In this document: positions 27,797-35,851 of the stretch, one piece after another | Layout: every line of letters starts with the position of its first letter | Position numbering within the stretch: the first letter of the stretch is position 1 | Source of the DNA: Chitinophaga pinensis | Lineage (GTDB): Bacteria > Bacteroidota > Bacteroidia > Chitinophagales > Chitinophagaceae | Length of the DNA: 49,702 nucleotides | Direction of reading: 5' to 3' | Assembly: GCA_945872085.1 (NCBI GenBank) | Contig: CAMBYG010000005.1 | Span: forward strand, 1 to 49,702 | Notes under the pieces: generated by a model | Database searches by the model: none | What the model saw: only the letters and a program-made list of their open reading frames with translations | What the model was told of the DNA's origin: nothing | Program-made: the position numbers and the translations under genes

Positions 27797-28891
27797 TTGA
27801 AACGCATAGTATTTTCCGTTACATCAGACCCAAATTACGATCAGCGAATGATTCGTATTTGTACTACTTTGCAAAAAAATGGGTATGATGTACTTCTTAT
27901 TGGAAGAAAACGCCCCAATAGCCAACCGCTCATATCTAGAAATTTTAAACAAGCACGAATTAAACAAAGAATAGACAGTGGCAAACTGTTCTATTTAACT
28001 TATTGGTTTAAATTATTTTTTAAGCTTTTATTTACTAAGACAGATGTTTATTGCGCTATAGACTTAGACACCATACTACCTGCGCTATTGGCAGCTAAAT
28101 TAAAAAGAAAGAAAATAGTTTACGATGCACATGAATTATTTTGCGAATTAGAAGAAGTAGTCCATAGACCATTAACTTTAAAAGCATGGAAGTGGATAGA
28201 AAAAGTAAGCATACCTAGAATGGACGCTTGTTATACCGTCAACAATAGCTTAAAAAACATTTTCGAGAATACGTATAAAAAACCATTTGCTGTAGTAAGA
28301 AATATTAGTTTATTAAAAAGCAACCCAATCCAATACAACTATACCGATGGCTATATTTTGTATCAAGGAGCCATTAATGTAGGTCGCTGTTTTGAATTTT
28401 TAATTCCGGCTATGCAGCAGGTAGATAGAACATTAATTATATGCGGAGAAGGCAACTATCTTTCAAAGGCGAAAGAATTAGTAAATACTTTGAAACTAAA
28501 TCACAAAATAATATTCAAAGGCTATATTCCTCCACGTGAACTAGAAAGTATCACCCAAAAAGCATGCATTGGCATTACTTTATTTATTGCCACTAGTGGC
28601 AACAATAAACTCTCATTGGCCAATCGCTTTTTTGATTATATGCAAGCAGGCGTGCCGCAAATTGCTATGAACTATCCCGAATATGCTGCTATAAATACGC
28701 ATATAGAAGTTGCTAATCTTATTGATATGCCCAGTGAAAATAACATTGCAAAAGCACTAAATGAATTGTTGCATAATGAGCCCTATTATAAAAAACTGCA
28801 CCAAAATAGCTTATTAGCAAAAAACACCTATTGCTGGGAAAATGAAGAACAAGTATTATTAAAGATTTATAAACAATTATTCCATGATTAA
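27797..28891 (+). CDS. Glycosyltransferase (GT4-like)
   Basis: A 364-residue GT-B glycosyltransferase starting at TTG 27797, the first possible codon, which gives MKRIVFSVTSDPN. The N-terminal domain contains VYCAIDLDTILPALLAAKLK and VYDAHELFCELEEVV, a pattern common in GT4 enzymes. The C-terminal half has YQGAINVGRC, IICGEGNYL, FKGYIPPREL and NRFFDYMQAGVPQI. The substrate is unknown. It overlaps the following glycosyltransferase by 8 bp, so the two probably act on the same glycan. It is divergent from ribBA, with 168 bp of AT-rich DNA between them. Confidence 0.87.
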   Translation: MKRIVFSVTSDPNYDQRMIRICTTLQKNGYDVLLIGRKRPNSQPLISRNFKQARIKQRIDSGKLFYLTYWFKLFFKLLFTKTDVYCAIDLDTILPALLAAKLKRKKIVYDAHELFCELEEVVHRPLTLKAWKWIEKVSIPRMDACYTVNNSLKNIFENTYKKPFAVVRNISLLKSNPIQYNYTDGYILYQGAINVGRCFEFLIPAMQQVDRTLIICGEGNYLSKAKELVNTLKLNHKIIFKGYIPPRELESITQKACIGITLFIATSGNNKLSLANRFFDYMQAGVPQIAMNYPEYAAINTHIEVANLIDMPSENNIAKALNELLHNEPYYKKLHQNSLLAKNTYCWENEEQVLLKIYKQLFHD

Positions 28892-29651
28892 TAATACGAG
28901 TCTCCAATTTTCTATAATTATTCCGGCATACAATAATGAGCAAACAATTGATAGAGCCATTCAATCTTGCTTGAAACAAACCTATCAATCTTTTGAATTA
29001 ATTATCATAAACGATGGGAGTATTGACAATAGCAAGACTATTATTGATTCCTATAATAATTACAACAACATCACTATCCTTCATAACGCTTCTAATATGG
29101 GCGTATCCTATAGTAGAAATAGGGGCATAGCTTTGGCAAAAGGGGAATATATTTGCTTTTTAGATGCTGACGATTATTTCATTGCTACTAAATTAACAAT
29201 AATCCAGAAGTGCTTACATGATGATCCGAGTATACATTTTTTGTTCCATCCCTTTGCTCATAACAATAATAGCACATCAATTATAACAGAGCCAAAAATC
29301 TGGAATAAATACAGATTATTACTAGGCAATAAAATAGCTACTCCATGTGTGATTTTAAAAAATAAGCAGCCTTTGCTATTTAATGAGCGCATGCATTATA
29401 TGGAAGATTACGACTTATGGTTGCGCTATTCGAATGATCATACTATCTATTTTTTAAACGCAGCACTTACCATTCTTGGAAGGCCTATTTTAAGCAAAGG
29501 TGGTGCAAGTAATAGTAAAATAAAAATGCGTATAGGAGAATTAATCGCCTATACGCATCATTGTTTTCATAAGCCACTTCTTATTCTAAGTATTCCTTTT
29601 TTTGTAGCGCTTCAATTAATCAAGTCCATCATTAAAACACCAATTAGATAA
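28884..29651 (+). CDS. Glycosyltransferase family 2 protein
   Basis: A 255-residue GT-A glycosyltransferase. It begins with the GT2 signature SIIIPAYNNEQTIDRAI and IINDGSIDNS, has the metal-binding DADD at 94-97 and the later MEDYDLWLRY motif. A short hydrophobic C-terminus (about 232-250) may attach it to the membrane. It starts inside the preceding glycosyltransferase gene (8-bp overlap) and its stop overlaps the convergent ftsE-like gene by 8 bp. Sugar specificity cannot be inferred. Confidence 0.9.
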   Translation: MINNTSLQFSIIIPAYNNEQTIDRAIQSCLKQTYQSFELIIINDGSIDNSKTIIDSYNNYNNITILHNASNMGVSYSRNRGIALAKGEYICFLDADDYFIATKLTIIQKCLHDDPSIHFLFHPFAHNNNSTSIITEPKIWNKYRLLLGNKIATPCVILKNKQPLLFNERMHYMEDYDLWLRYSNDHTIYFLNAALTILGRPILSKGGASNSKIKMRIGELIAYTHHCFHKPLLILSIPFFVALQLIKSIIKTPIR

Positions 29652-30339
29652 TTCCGGCTGTCATGTTGGTTTCGAACACTTTACCTTGTTCTACTTTTAA
29701 AACTTTAGAAGGAAATTTCTGAATAATAGAATAATCGTGCGTAGCCATTATAATAGTAGTATTATAATCACTACAGATACTCCAAAGCAACTGCATAATC
29801 TCATCGGTAGTTTCTGGATCTAAATTTCCTGTAGGTTCATCTGCCAAAATCAACTTAGGGTTATTCAATAAAGCACGTGCTATATCTACACGTTGTTGCT
29901 CCCCACCCGACATTTCATAGGGCATTTTAAAACCTTTATTCTTCAAGCCTACTTTTTGCAGTACACTTTCTATTTTTTCTTTAATCAATAACGCATCCTT
30001 CCAGCCAGTAGCTTTTAATACAAACTCTAAATTTTCATAGACATTTCTATCTGTTAATAATCTAAAATCTTGGTAAATAATGCCTAGATTTCTTCTCAGC
30101 ATAGGCACTGTTTTCCAGGTTAACGTAGACAGGTCAAAATTGGCAATTAATCCACTTCCCTGTTTTAACTGTATATCACCATATAGTGTTTTAAGCAAAC
30201 TTGATTTGCCAGTACCCGTTTTGCCAATTAAATATATAAACTCTCCTTTGTTAATTTCTAAATTAACATCGCTTAAAATCAAGGTGTCTGATTGAAAGAT
30301 CTGTGCATTTTTTAGGGAGAGAATAGTTGATTCAGACAT
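29644..30339 (-). CDS. ftsE: FtsE-like ABC transporter ATP-binding protein
   Basis: A 231-residue ATPase from ATG 30339. It has Walker A GKTGTGKS at 39-46, the ABC signature MSGGEQQR at 143-150, Walker B LILADE at 163-168 and the H-loop (MATHDYS). The sequence closely follows FtsE, the partner of FtsX that activates septal peptidoglycan hydrolases at the division site. No ftsX is next to it, so a LolD-like role remains possible. An earlier ATG (30357) would add six residues, but it overlaps the perfect -7 box, so the shorter start is preferred. Confidence 0.88.
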   Translation of the reverse strand: MSESTILSLKNAQIFQSDTLILSDVNLEINKGEFIYLIGKTGTGKSSLLKTLYGDIQLKQGSGLIANFDLSTLTWKTVPMLRRNLGIIYQDFRLLTDRNVYENLEFVLKATGWKDALLIKEKIESVLQKVGLKNKGFKMPYEMSGGEQQRVDIARALLNNPKLILADEPTGNLDPETTDEIMQLLWSICSDYNTTIIMATHDYSIIQKFPSKVLKVEQGKVFETNMTAGII

Positions 30340-30353
30340 AATTGATAATTTAT

Positions 30354-30362
30354 ACAAATATA
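30354..30362 (-). promoter_or_regulatory. Bacteroidetes -7 box upstream of ftsE-like gene
   Basis: On the minus strand it reads TATATTTGT, an exact TAnnTTTG match ending 15 bp before ATG 30339. A TTTG lies about 25 bp further upstream, slightly wide of the usual spacing. Confidence 0.6.
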
Positions 30363-30397
30363 CTATCTATTGAGTAAATTATTTTTACAAAATAAAA

Positions 30398-30418
30398 AAG
30401 GGGGACAAAATCCCCCTT
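30398..30418 (-). terminator. Rho-independent terminator of the M43 metalloprotease gene
   Basis: An 8-bp stem (AAGGGGGA/TCCCCCTT) with a 5-nt loop, followed on the minus strand by TTTTATTTTG. It lies 20 bp after the metalloprotease stop. Confidence 0.88.
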
Positions 30419-30438
30419 CTTCCATTTAATTAGTTATT

Positions 30439-32673
30439 CTAGTTTTTTATTAATTTTTGAACAAGTGTTTTATCATTGGACAATACATGTACAATATACA
30501 TACCTTTTGATGCAAGAGCATCTGCAGGAATTTGCACTTTAGTTGTAGCATCAAAAACAAATTCTTTTGCTTCATATACCAATTTACCGGTTACATCAAA
30601 TATCTGAACACCAACTTCTTGATTATTTACACCATCAATTGAAATGAACGAATTACCTAAAGTTGGATTTGGAGAAATAGTCATTCCTTTCTCTTTAAGC
30701 TCAACCGTATTTACACCTAAAGGCATATTAGAAACATATATTCTATCTAAATAGAAATTATTACCAGATCCAAAATTGAATGTACTAAATACCCCTGGTC
30801 TGTATCTAAATCTAAAGAAAACACTATTGTTTCTAACATTACCTAGATCAATTGAATTTAACTTCCAATCGCCTTGCCATTGTGGAACAAAGAACTCAGA
30901 ACGTGTACCAACAGTAGCTATATCTGCTTTAGATATTTTTTTAATTGTTGTAAAATTAGTACCACAAGTTGCAGAATAAGCAATTTCTAAGGTATCATTC
31001 ATATCATCAAAATTTGCAGATCTAAATGCACCTGAAGAGAAGAAATTTAAGTTTAGAGGACTTCCAACTGGAGTAGAAGACAAATCGAATGCAGTTGTAA
31101 AGAAATCATCATAATCTCCTTCTGGAGTGTTTAAAGCTAATCCAGCTGTTCCAGATCTTGTATCATAGTTATGATAACGAATACATTTATTGTCATAATA
31201 ACCTACATTAGCTAATTCCCATTTCCAATCGTTATTGAAATAATTAAACATAGGATATTGTGCAACATCAGCACCAGAAAATTCTTGGAAATAACCTATT
31301 GCTTGATTTCCAGCAGGGTCTGCTACATATACTTGCTTTTTAGTTATGGTATCAGATCCAGCATTTGAAGTTGCCACTAAACTAGCTGTAACCCATCCTG
31401 TTTGAGAAAACGAATTTGCGACAGTAGCTGTTGTAGCTGTAGCAACACTTGCACCATTAGAAAAATTCCAATTCCAAGCAGTTACCGTATCTCTCCAACT
31501 TCTATCTCTAAATGTAACACCAGTTCCTAAAGGAACTCCTGTTTTACAAACAAAATAAGTGCTTTGTGAAAAATCAGCAATTGGTTTTAAGTCAACACGT
31601 GGAGCTAATGCACCTGTTTTAGAAAGATTTGAAGATGAAATTAAATTATTTCTACTTGCCGTTGAGCTATTTAAAGCTGCCCTCATTCTAACTGCTTGAC
31701 CTATAGTAAACATTTTTGAGCAATATGTATAGTCCATTACATTTTGAGCATTACATGTATCCGGATAATCCACTAGAGAATCTAATGCACCCGTAGATGG
31801 TCTTACATACACTTTACTATAACCTCTTGCACATGTGGTATCATATAATGCACCGGCAATACATCCTGTAGTATTATATCCTTTTGTAGGCGGGGTATCA
31901 TCAACACCATCATCACCACAAGTATTGGTAAACCAAATGCCAGATTGGGTTCCATTGCCATTTGTATTTCCGAATGTATGATCTAAATTTAATTCGTGAC
32001 CCAATTCATGAGAAATCGTATTGTCTGCATTTAAATAATTAGCAACTGTAATAACACCATCATAAAATGCAAAATAAGGAATAGCTGCAGTTGCAGGCTT
32101 GTATGCATAAGCAGCAGCAGATGCATGATCGCTACTAAATTTATTGATAATCCATATGTTCATATAAGAATCTGGTGCCCATTGGTCAAATTTCGCTAAA
32201 TCTCCTGCGTTGGTAGACATGAAAGAAAATCTTCTGGTTATACCATTTGTAGGATTACCTTGAGGATCTTTAGTAGGGAATACAAATTTAATATTAGCAT
32301 TGCCAATCCATTTTTTAAATGGCGCGATAACAGCTGTAGTATCCGCATTCTGTTTATTGTACATCTTGTTTACATCTGCAACGCATTTATAGATATCATT
32401 ATCTGATACATATTCGGTTCCGTAAGTATGAATTACGTGAAAAACAATAGGAACATATAAAACGGTATCTGCAGTAGTTTTTGCAAATTGCTTTTTTGAA
32501 AGCGCTTTGATATAACTATTCATTTGCTGATCTAATTGCTTTTCAATATCCTTAATAATAGGATATTTCTTAACTGCTTGGTTATTAACAGCATCAGTTT
32601 CGCAATGATTTTGTGCGGGCGCTAAAAATGTACTCAACCCTAAGGCTACGAAAAGTATAAATTTCTTAAACAT
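30439..32673 (-). CDS. Secreted M43-family (pappalysin-like) zinc metalloprotease with PKD and T9SS domains
   Basis: A 744-residue secreted protease. A signal peptide (about 1-21, ending LAPAQ) is followed by a propeptide and an M43 catalytic domain. The zinc site is H222-E-x-x-H226-x5-H232 (HELGHELNLDH), with the family calcium/disulfide segment CGDDGVDDTPP and the Met-turn NVMDYTYCS. A PKD domain lies at about 385-455 and a beta-sandwich at about 460-655. The C-terminal type IX sorting tail is at about 660-744 (ISPNPTLGNSFISI ... GMYIVHVLS ... QKLIKN). It probably digests extracellular protein. A promoter with both elements precedes it and a strong terminator follows. Confidence 0.93.
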   Translation of the reverse strand: MFKKFILFVALGLSTFLAPAQNHCETDAVNNQAVKKYPIIKDIEKQLDQQMNSYIKALSKKQFAKTTADTVLYVPIVFHVIHTYGTEYVSDNDIYKCVADVNKMYNKQNADTTAVIAPFKKWIGNANIKFVFPTKDPQGNPTNGITRRFSFMSTNAGDLAKFDQWAPDSYMNIWIINKFSSDHASAAAYAYKPATAAIPYFAFYDGVITVANYLNADNTISHELGHELNLDHTFGNTNGNGTQSGIWFTNTCGDDGVDDTPPTKGYNTTGCIAGALYDTTCARGYSKVYVRPSTGALDSLVDYPDTCNAQNVMDYTYCSKMFTIGQAVRMRAALNSSTASRNNLISSSNLSKTGALAPRVDLKPIADFSQSTYFVCKTGVPLGTGVTFRDRSWRDTVTAWNWNFSNGASVATATTATVANSFSQTGWVTASLVATSNAGSDTITKKQVYVADPAGNQAIGYFQEFSGADVAQYPMFNYFNNDWKWELANVGYYDNKCIRYHNYDTRSGTAGLALNTPEGDYDDFFTTAFDLSSTPVGSPLNLNFFSSGAFRSANFDDMNDTLEIAYSATCGTNFTTIKKISKADIATVGTRSEFFVPQWQGDWKLNSIDLGNVRNNSVFFRFRYRPGVFSTFNFGSGNNFYLDRIYVSNMPLGVNTVELKEKGMTISPNPTLGNSFISIDGVNNQEVGVQIFDVTGKLVYEAKEFVFDATTKVQIPADALASKGMYIVHVLSNDKTLVQKLIKN

Positions 32674-32684
32674 AAATTGATAAA

Positions 32685-32700
32685 TAGTTAATGTTAACTA
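32685..32700. repeat. Palindrome in the metalloprotease leader
   Basis: The sequence reads TAGTTAA-TG-TTAACTA, a perfect 7-bp inverted repeat between the -7 box and the ATG of the M43 protease gene. It could be an operator or a weak leader hairpin. Confidence 0.4.
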
Positions 32701-32705
32701 ATAAT

Positions 32706-32737
32706 CAAAAATATACATTCCGGTTTAGAAAAACAAA
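32706..32737 (-). promoter_or_regulatory. Full Bacteroidetes promoter of the M43 metalloprotease gene
   Basis: On the minus strand it reads TTTG (32737-32734), a 20-bp spacer, then TATTTTTG (32713-32706). Both elements match the Bacteroidetes -33/-7 consensus exactly. The leader to ATG 32673 is about 25-30 nt. Confidence 0.75.
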
Positions 32738-32767
32738 TTTAAGATAGCTTTTTAGGCTTTGAATTAC

Positions 32768-33760
32768 TTATTGATTCAACAAAAGCAAACTACAACCTCT
32801 AAGGGCCGAATGATCTACCCTGCCAAAAACCTCAAAACTCTGAATATCATATACTTTACCTACATCTTCCGTAGCAATAAAAGAACAGGAAAATTGATTG
32901 GATAAATCTATAAAATTTAATGCGCCAACTCCCTCTTTTCTTATGTCAAAAGGATCATTAATATCTCTAAGTAAAACACGCAAAGTGGAGCAGGTCTGAA
33001 ATCTACCTTTAGATTTAGAATAAGCTTGAGAAAGCAGCTCTGTCATGCCATATTCCGAATGAATGGCCTCTAAATTCCACTGTTTTTTAAGGTAAGCATG
33101 CAATTCGTCTCTAGTAATTTCCTTTTTTCGCCCCTTCATTCCACCCGTTTCCATAACTATGATCTTAGAAAAATCTGCAGGAAATTGTTCAGCAAAATCC
33201 ATCAAAGCGAAACTTACCCCTATTAATACAACTTTTTTGTTACCTTTTATCAAGGTCTGTAATTGATCAAACAATCCTTGAAAATCATGCAAATAAAAAC
33301 CTTCAAAACCCTGTCCAGACTGTTGCATAAAATAAGCCGCCATAGATACTAATGAAGCATTGCTTCGCTCTAAATAAGAAGGCAAGAGCGCTAAAAAGGT
33401 ATATTCTTTTATTGATCCATAATGCTCTTCAAAACCAAGCAATGTATTTTCTTGATACATAGCTTTAGATCGCACCCAATGTTTGCTGCTTATTTCGCCC
33501 GTAGTCTTGCTACTTTCAAACACAATTTCTGGTTCAAATGCCCCTGAAATAATGGTATGCGATTTGAAAAACGAAATAGGCAAAAAAGGGATTTTACAAA
33601 TAGCATCAACAGCTTTAATATCCACTTTTATAGCTTGTATATATGCGCTGTAGAGTTCATTAGTTACCGCTTGATAATGAAAAATTTCTAGCGCTTTTCT
33701 TTCAAAATCACTATTTTCATTTAAGAAAAATTCATTAACATTTATGGTATCTAAATTCAT
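32768..33760 (-). CDS. LuxE-like acyl-protein synthetase / acyltransferase family protein
   Basis: A 330-residue protein of the LuxE/PaaK-like adenylate-forming group, cytoplasmic. It has an SSKTTG loop at 83-88 in the place of the usual SSGTTG ATP loop, a METGG segment at 203-207 and the SEYGMTELLS motif at 235-244, which together mark the adenylation fold. LuxE activates fatty acids in luminescent bacteria, but Bacteroidota homologues have no lux genes and their acid substrate is unknown. The gene is divergent from a lipoprotein gene only 23 bp away. Lys replacing Gly in the loop may alter nucleotide handling. Confidence 0.82.
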   Translation of the reverse strand: MNLDTINVNEFFLNENSDFERKALEIFHYQAVTNELYSAYIQAIKVDIKAVDAICKIPFLPISFFKSHTIISGAFEPEIVFESSKTTGEISSKHWVRSKAMYQENTLLGFEEHYGSIKEYTFLALLPSYLERSNASLVSMAAYFMQQSGQGFEGFYLHDFQGLFDQLQTLIKGNKKVVLIGVSFALMDFAEQFPADFSKIIVMETGGMKGRKKEITRDELHAYLKKQWNLEAIHSEYGMTELLSQAYSKSKGRFQTCSTLRVLLRDINDPFDIRKEGVGALNFIDLSNQFSCSFIATEDVGKVYDIQSFEVFGRVDHSALRGCSLLLLNQ

Positions 33761-33771
33761 CTATAATTGTA

Positions 33772-33779
33772 TATCTTTG
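33772..33779 (+). promoter_or_regulatory. Bacteroidetes -7 box almost at the lipoprotein start codon
   Basis: TATCTTTG matches TAnnTTTG exactly and ends 4 bp before ATG 33784. If it is used, the transcript would have almost no leader. No convincing -33 TTTG is seen. Confidence 0.5.
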
Positions 33780-33783
33780 AATT

Positions 33784-34248
33784 ATGTCAAGGTTGTTTAT
33801 CGTAATTGCTTGTATCGCCCTATTCCCCTTTTTCAGTTGCAAGAAAGCACTCTATCGTTTTGTTCCAACAATTGAACAGCTAAAAATGAGCAAGAATACG
33901 CTGAAGTCTAATGACCCCAAAGATAGTTTATTAATTTCTTTTTATGTTTATGACGGAGACGCCGATCTAGGGGTTGACAGAAACTCTGGATCCTATGATA
34001 TTTACATGGACGAAAGCAGAACTATCCAAAATTTACGATTTTATTTTCCTGAAATTAATGGCGCTATTCCTGGAGCAGGCAAAGGTATTGAAGGCTTATG
34101 CAATGTCTATATTACAGGCAAACAATTAAAAATAGATTCAACTTTTGCACCCAAAAGCGCAGACACTTTATATTTAAAAGTGTATGTGGTAGACAAAGCT
34201 GGCCATAAAAGCAATACCCTATTTACAAATCCTATTTATTTAAAATAA
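33784..34248 (+). CDS. Hypothetical lipoprotein with Asp-rich loop
   Basis: A 154-residue lipoprotein. The hydrophobic leader ends in a lipobox-like FFSC with the lipidated Cys19. The mature part contains YDGDADLGVD (Asp57, 59 and 61), a short acidic loop that recurs in Bacteroidota surface lipoproteins and could hold a metal, followed by beta-strand-like sequence (LYLKVYVVDKAGHKSN). I do not recognise a named family. It is followed after 2 bp by a second lipoprotein gene, so the two form a small envelope operon. Confidence 0.82.
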   Translation: MSRLFIVIACIALFPFFSCKKALYRFVPTIEQLKMSKNTLKSNDPKDSLLISFYVYDGDADLGVDRNSGSYDIYMDESRTIQNLRFYFPEINGAIPGAGKGIEGLCNVYITGKQLKIDSTFAPKSADTLYLKVYVVDKAGHKSNTLFTNPIYLK

Positions 34249-34250
34249 TC

Positions 34251-34601
34251 TTGAGATATCTTCTTCTTTCTTCCCTACTTTTTTTGCTCGTTGCTTGTAA
34301 TCAAAGCGACTCTAAAGATATAATTGAAAAAGATAAAATGGCTGCTATATTAACAGACATTCACCTTGCCGAAAGCTATAGTACTTTAATAAAAGACAGT
34401 TTACATCAATCTGGCGAACGCAATTTGGATAGCTTAAATATTTTATACCAATCCATATTAGGTCATTACAACATTTCATTGAAAGCATTCAATACCAGTT
34501 TTGAATGGTACAAAAAGCATCCATCTGAATTGGATAGTATTTATCAAAAAGTTATTACTAATTATAGTATTATGGAAGATAGCCTATCTAAATTACACTA
34601 A
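34251..34601 (+). CDS. DUF4296 lipoprotein
   Basis: A 116-residue lipoprotein starting at TTG 34251 (MRYLLLSSLL), with lipobox LVAC and Cys16. The mature part is helical and contains the DUF4296 signature MAAILTDIHLAESYS at about 31-45, then a KHPSELDSIYQKV helix. The function is unknown; the family is restricted largely to Bacteroidota. The 2-bp spacing shows it is co-transcribed with the preceding lipoprotein. Its last 9 bp overlap the end of the convergent aminotransferase gene and form part of a perfect hairpin. Confidence 0.84.
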   Translation: MRYLLLSSLLFLLVACNQSDSKDIIEKDKMAAILTDIHLAESYSTLIKDSLHQSGERNLDSLNILYQSILGHYNISLKAFNTSFEWYKKHPSELDSIYQKVITNYSIMEDSLSKLH

Positions 34602-34610
34602 TTTAGATAG
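34584..34610. terminator. Hairpin containing both convergent stop codons
   Basis: A perfect 12-bp inverted repeat (CTATCTAAATTA and TAATTTAGATAG) with a 3-nt CAC loop. It contains the stop codons of the plus-strand lipoprotein and the minus-strand aminotransferase. It lacks a T-tract, so it may be a weak bidirectional terminator or an mRNA 3' end stabiliser. Confidence 0.45.
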
Positions 34611-35783
34611 CGCATTAGCCATTCTCTTCATTGCCTCAGTTAATTGCTCCATACTTGTTGCATAAGAAATACGGATACAATTTGGCTCTCCAAATGCACT
34701 GCCATTTACTGTAGTCAAATGCCCTTCGTGTAATAAAAACATAGAAAGGTCTTCGTCATTTTGAATAATATTCCCCTTATAAGATTTGCCGAAAAAAGCG
34801 CTTATGTCAGGGAACGCATAAAAAGCACCATCAGGCATGGCACATTGCACATGGGGAATAGCACGAAGTGCAGCTACAACATAATCTCTTCTTTGCTTAT
34901 AGGCAACAACCATATTGTGCGTAGGAGTCATATCTCCCAAAAGAGCTGCCACACCTGCTTTTTGAGCTATAGCATTAGCACCAGAGGTATATTGACTTTG
35001 ATATTTTTCACAAGCTTGGACCAAATCAACAGGTGCAGCTATATAACCTAAACGCCAGCCTGTCATAGCATAGCCTTTAGAAAACCCATTTACTACAATA
35101 ACTCTATCAAAAACACTTGAAAAAGAGGCAATACTAGTATGCTTGCCTACGTAATTTATATATTCATAGATCTCATCACTCACAATATAAACCTGCGGAT
35201 GCTTTTCGAAAACCTGCACTAAGGCAGCTAATTCCTCTTTTGAATAAATACTACCCGTTGGATTGCAAGGAGATGAAAAAATAAACATCTTTGTAGCAGG
35301 TGTTATGGCTGCATCTAATTGCGCTGGAGTGATTTTGAAATCCGTATCTATGCCACAAGAAACATGCTTTACGGTACCTTCCGCTAAATTTACTAATGCA
35401 CTATAGGTAACCCAATAAGGAGTCGGAATAATAACTTCATCGCCTTTATCGATCATACATAGAATCACATTGGCGAGTGACTGTTTAGCACCTGTACTGA
35501 CTAAAATATTTTCCGCTGCATAGTGTAAATTATTGTCTCGTTTAAATTTTTCAACTATGGCATTTCTTAAATCAGGGATACCAGCTACCGGTGTATATTT
35601 AGTAAAACCATCTTCCATGGCTTTTGTAGCTGCATTCACTATATGTTGAGGTGTAGCAAAATCTGGTTCGCCTAAACTTAGATCTACAATATTAGCCCCT
35701 TCAGATTTTAAAGCTCTTGTTAGCTTAGCCATCTTTATTGTTTGAGGCTCTGATATTCTACTTAATCTATTGGAAAATTTCAT
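34593..35783 (-). CDS. Pyridoxal-phosphate-dependent aminotransferase (aspartate aminotransferase-like, class I)
   Basis: A 396-residue fold-type I aminotransferase, cytoplasmic, of the AspC/class Ib type found in Bacteroidota. The PLP-binding Lys236 lies in NGFSKGYAMTGWRLGY. Other family marks are SLGEPDFATP near the N-terminus, SPCNPTGSIYSKEEL at about 171-185, SDEIYEYI and the C-terminal IRISYATS carrying the substrate-carboxylate Arg. Aspartate or another amino acid with 2-oxoglutarate is the likely substrate pair. The receiver-protein terminator separates it from the upstream gene. Confidence 0.94.
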   Translation of the reverse strand: MKFSNRLSRISEPQTIKMAKLTRALKSEGANIVDLSLGEPDFATPQHIVNAATKAMEDGFTKYTPVAGIPDLRNAIVEKFKRDNNLHYAAENILVSTGAKQSLANVILCMIDKGDEVIIPTPYWVTYSALVNLAEGTVKHVSCGIDTDFKITPAQLDAAITPATKMFIFSSPCNPTGSIYSKEELAALVQVFEKHPQVYIVSDEIYEYINYVGKHTSIASFSSVFDRVIVVNGFSKGYAMTGWRLGYIAAPVDLVQACEKYQSQYTSGANAIAQKAGVAALLGDMTPTHNMVVAYKQRRDYVVAALRAIPHVQCAMPDGAFYAFPDISAFFGKSYKGNIIQNDEDLSMFLLHEGHLTTVNGSAFGEPNCIRISYATSMEQLTEAMKRMANALSKLV

Positions 35784-35809
35784 TCTATTTCTTTTTTATT
35801 ACAAAAACA

Positions 35810-35833
35810 AAAAAGCTGCATACGCAGCTTTTT
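35810..35833 (-). terminator. Rho-independent terminator of the receiver-protein gene
   Basis: A 10-bp stem (AAAAAGCTGC/GCAGCTTTTT) with a 4-nt loop, followed on the minus strand by TGTTTTTGT. It lies 18 bp after the stop of the receiver-protein gene. Confidence 0.88.
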
Positions 35834-35851
35834 GAAGCAAATTAGCTCGAA

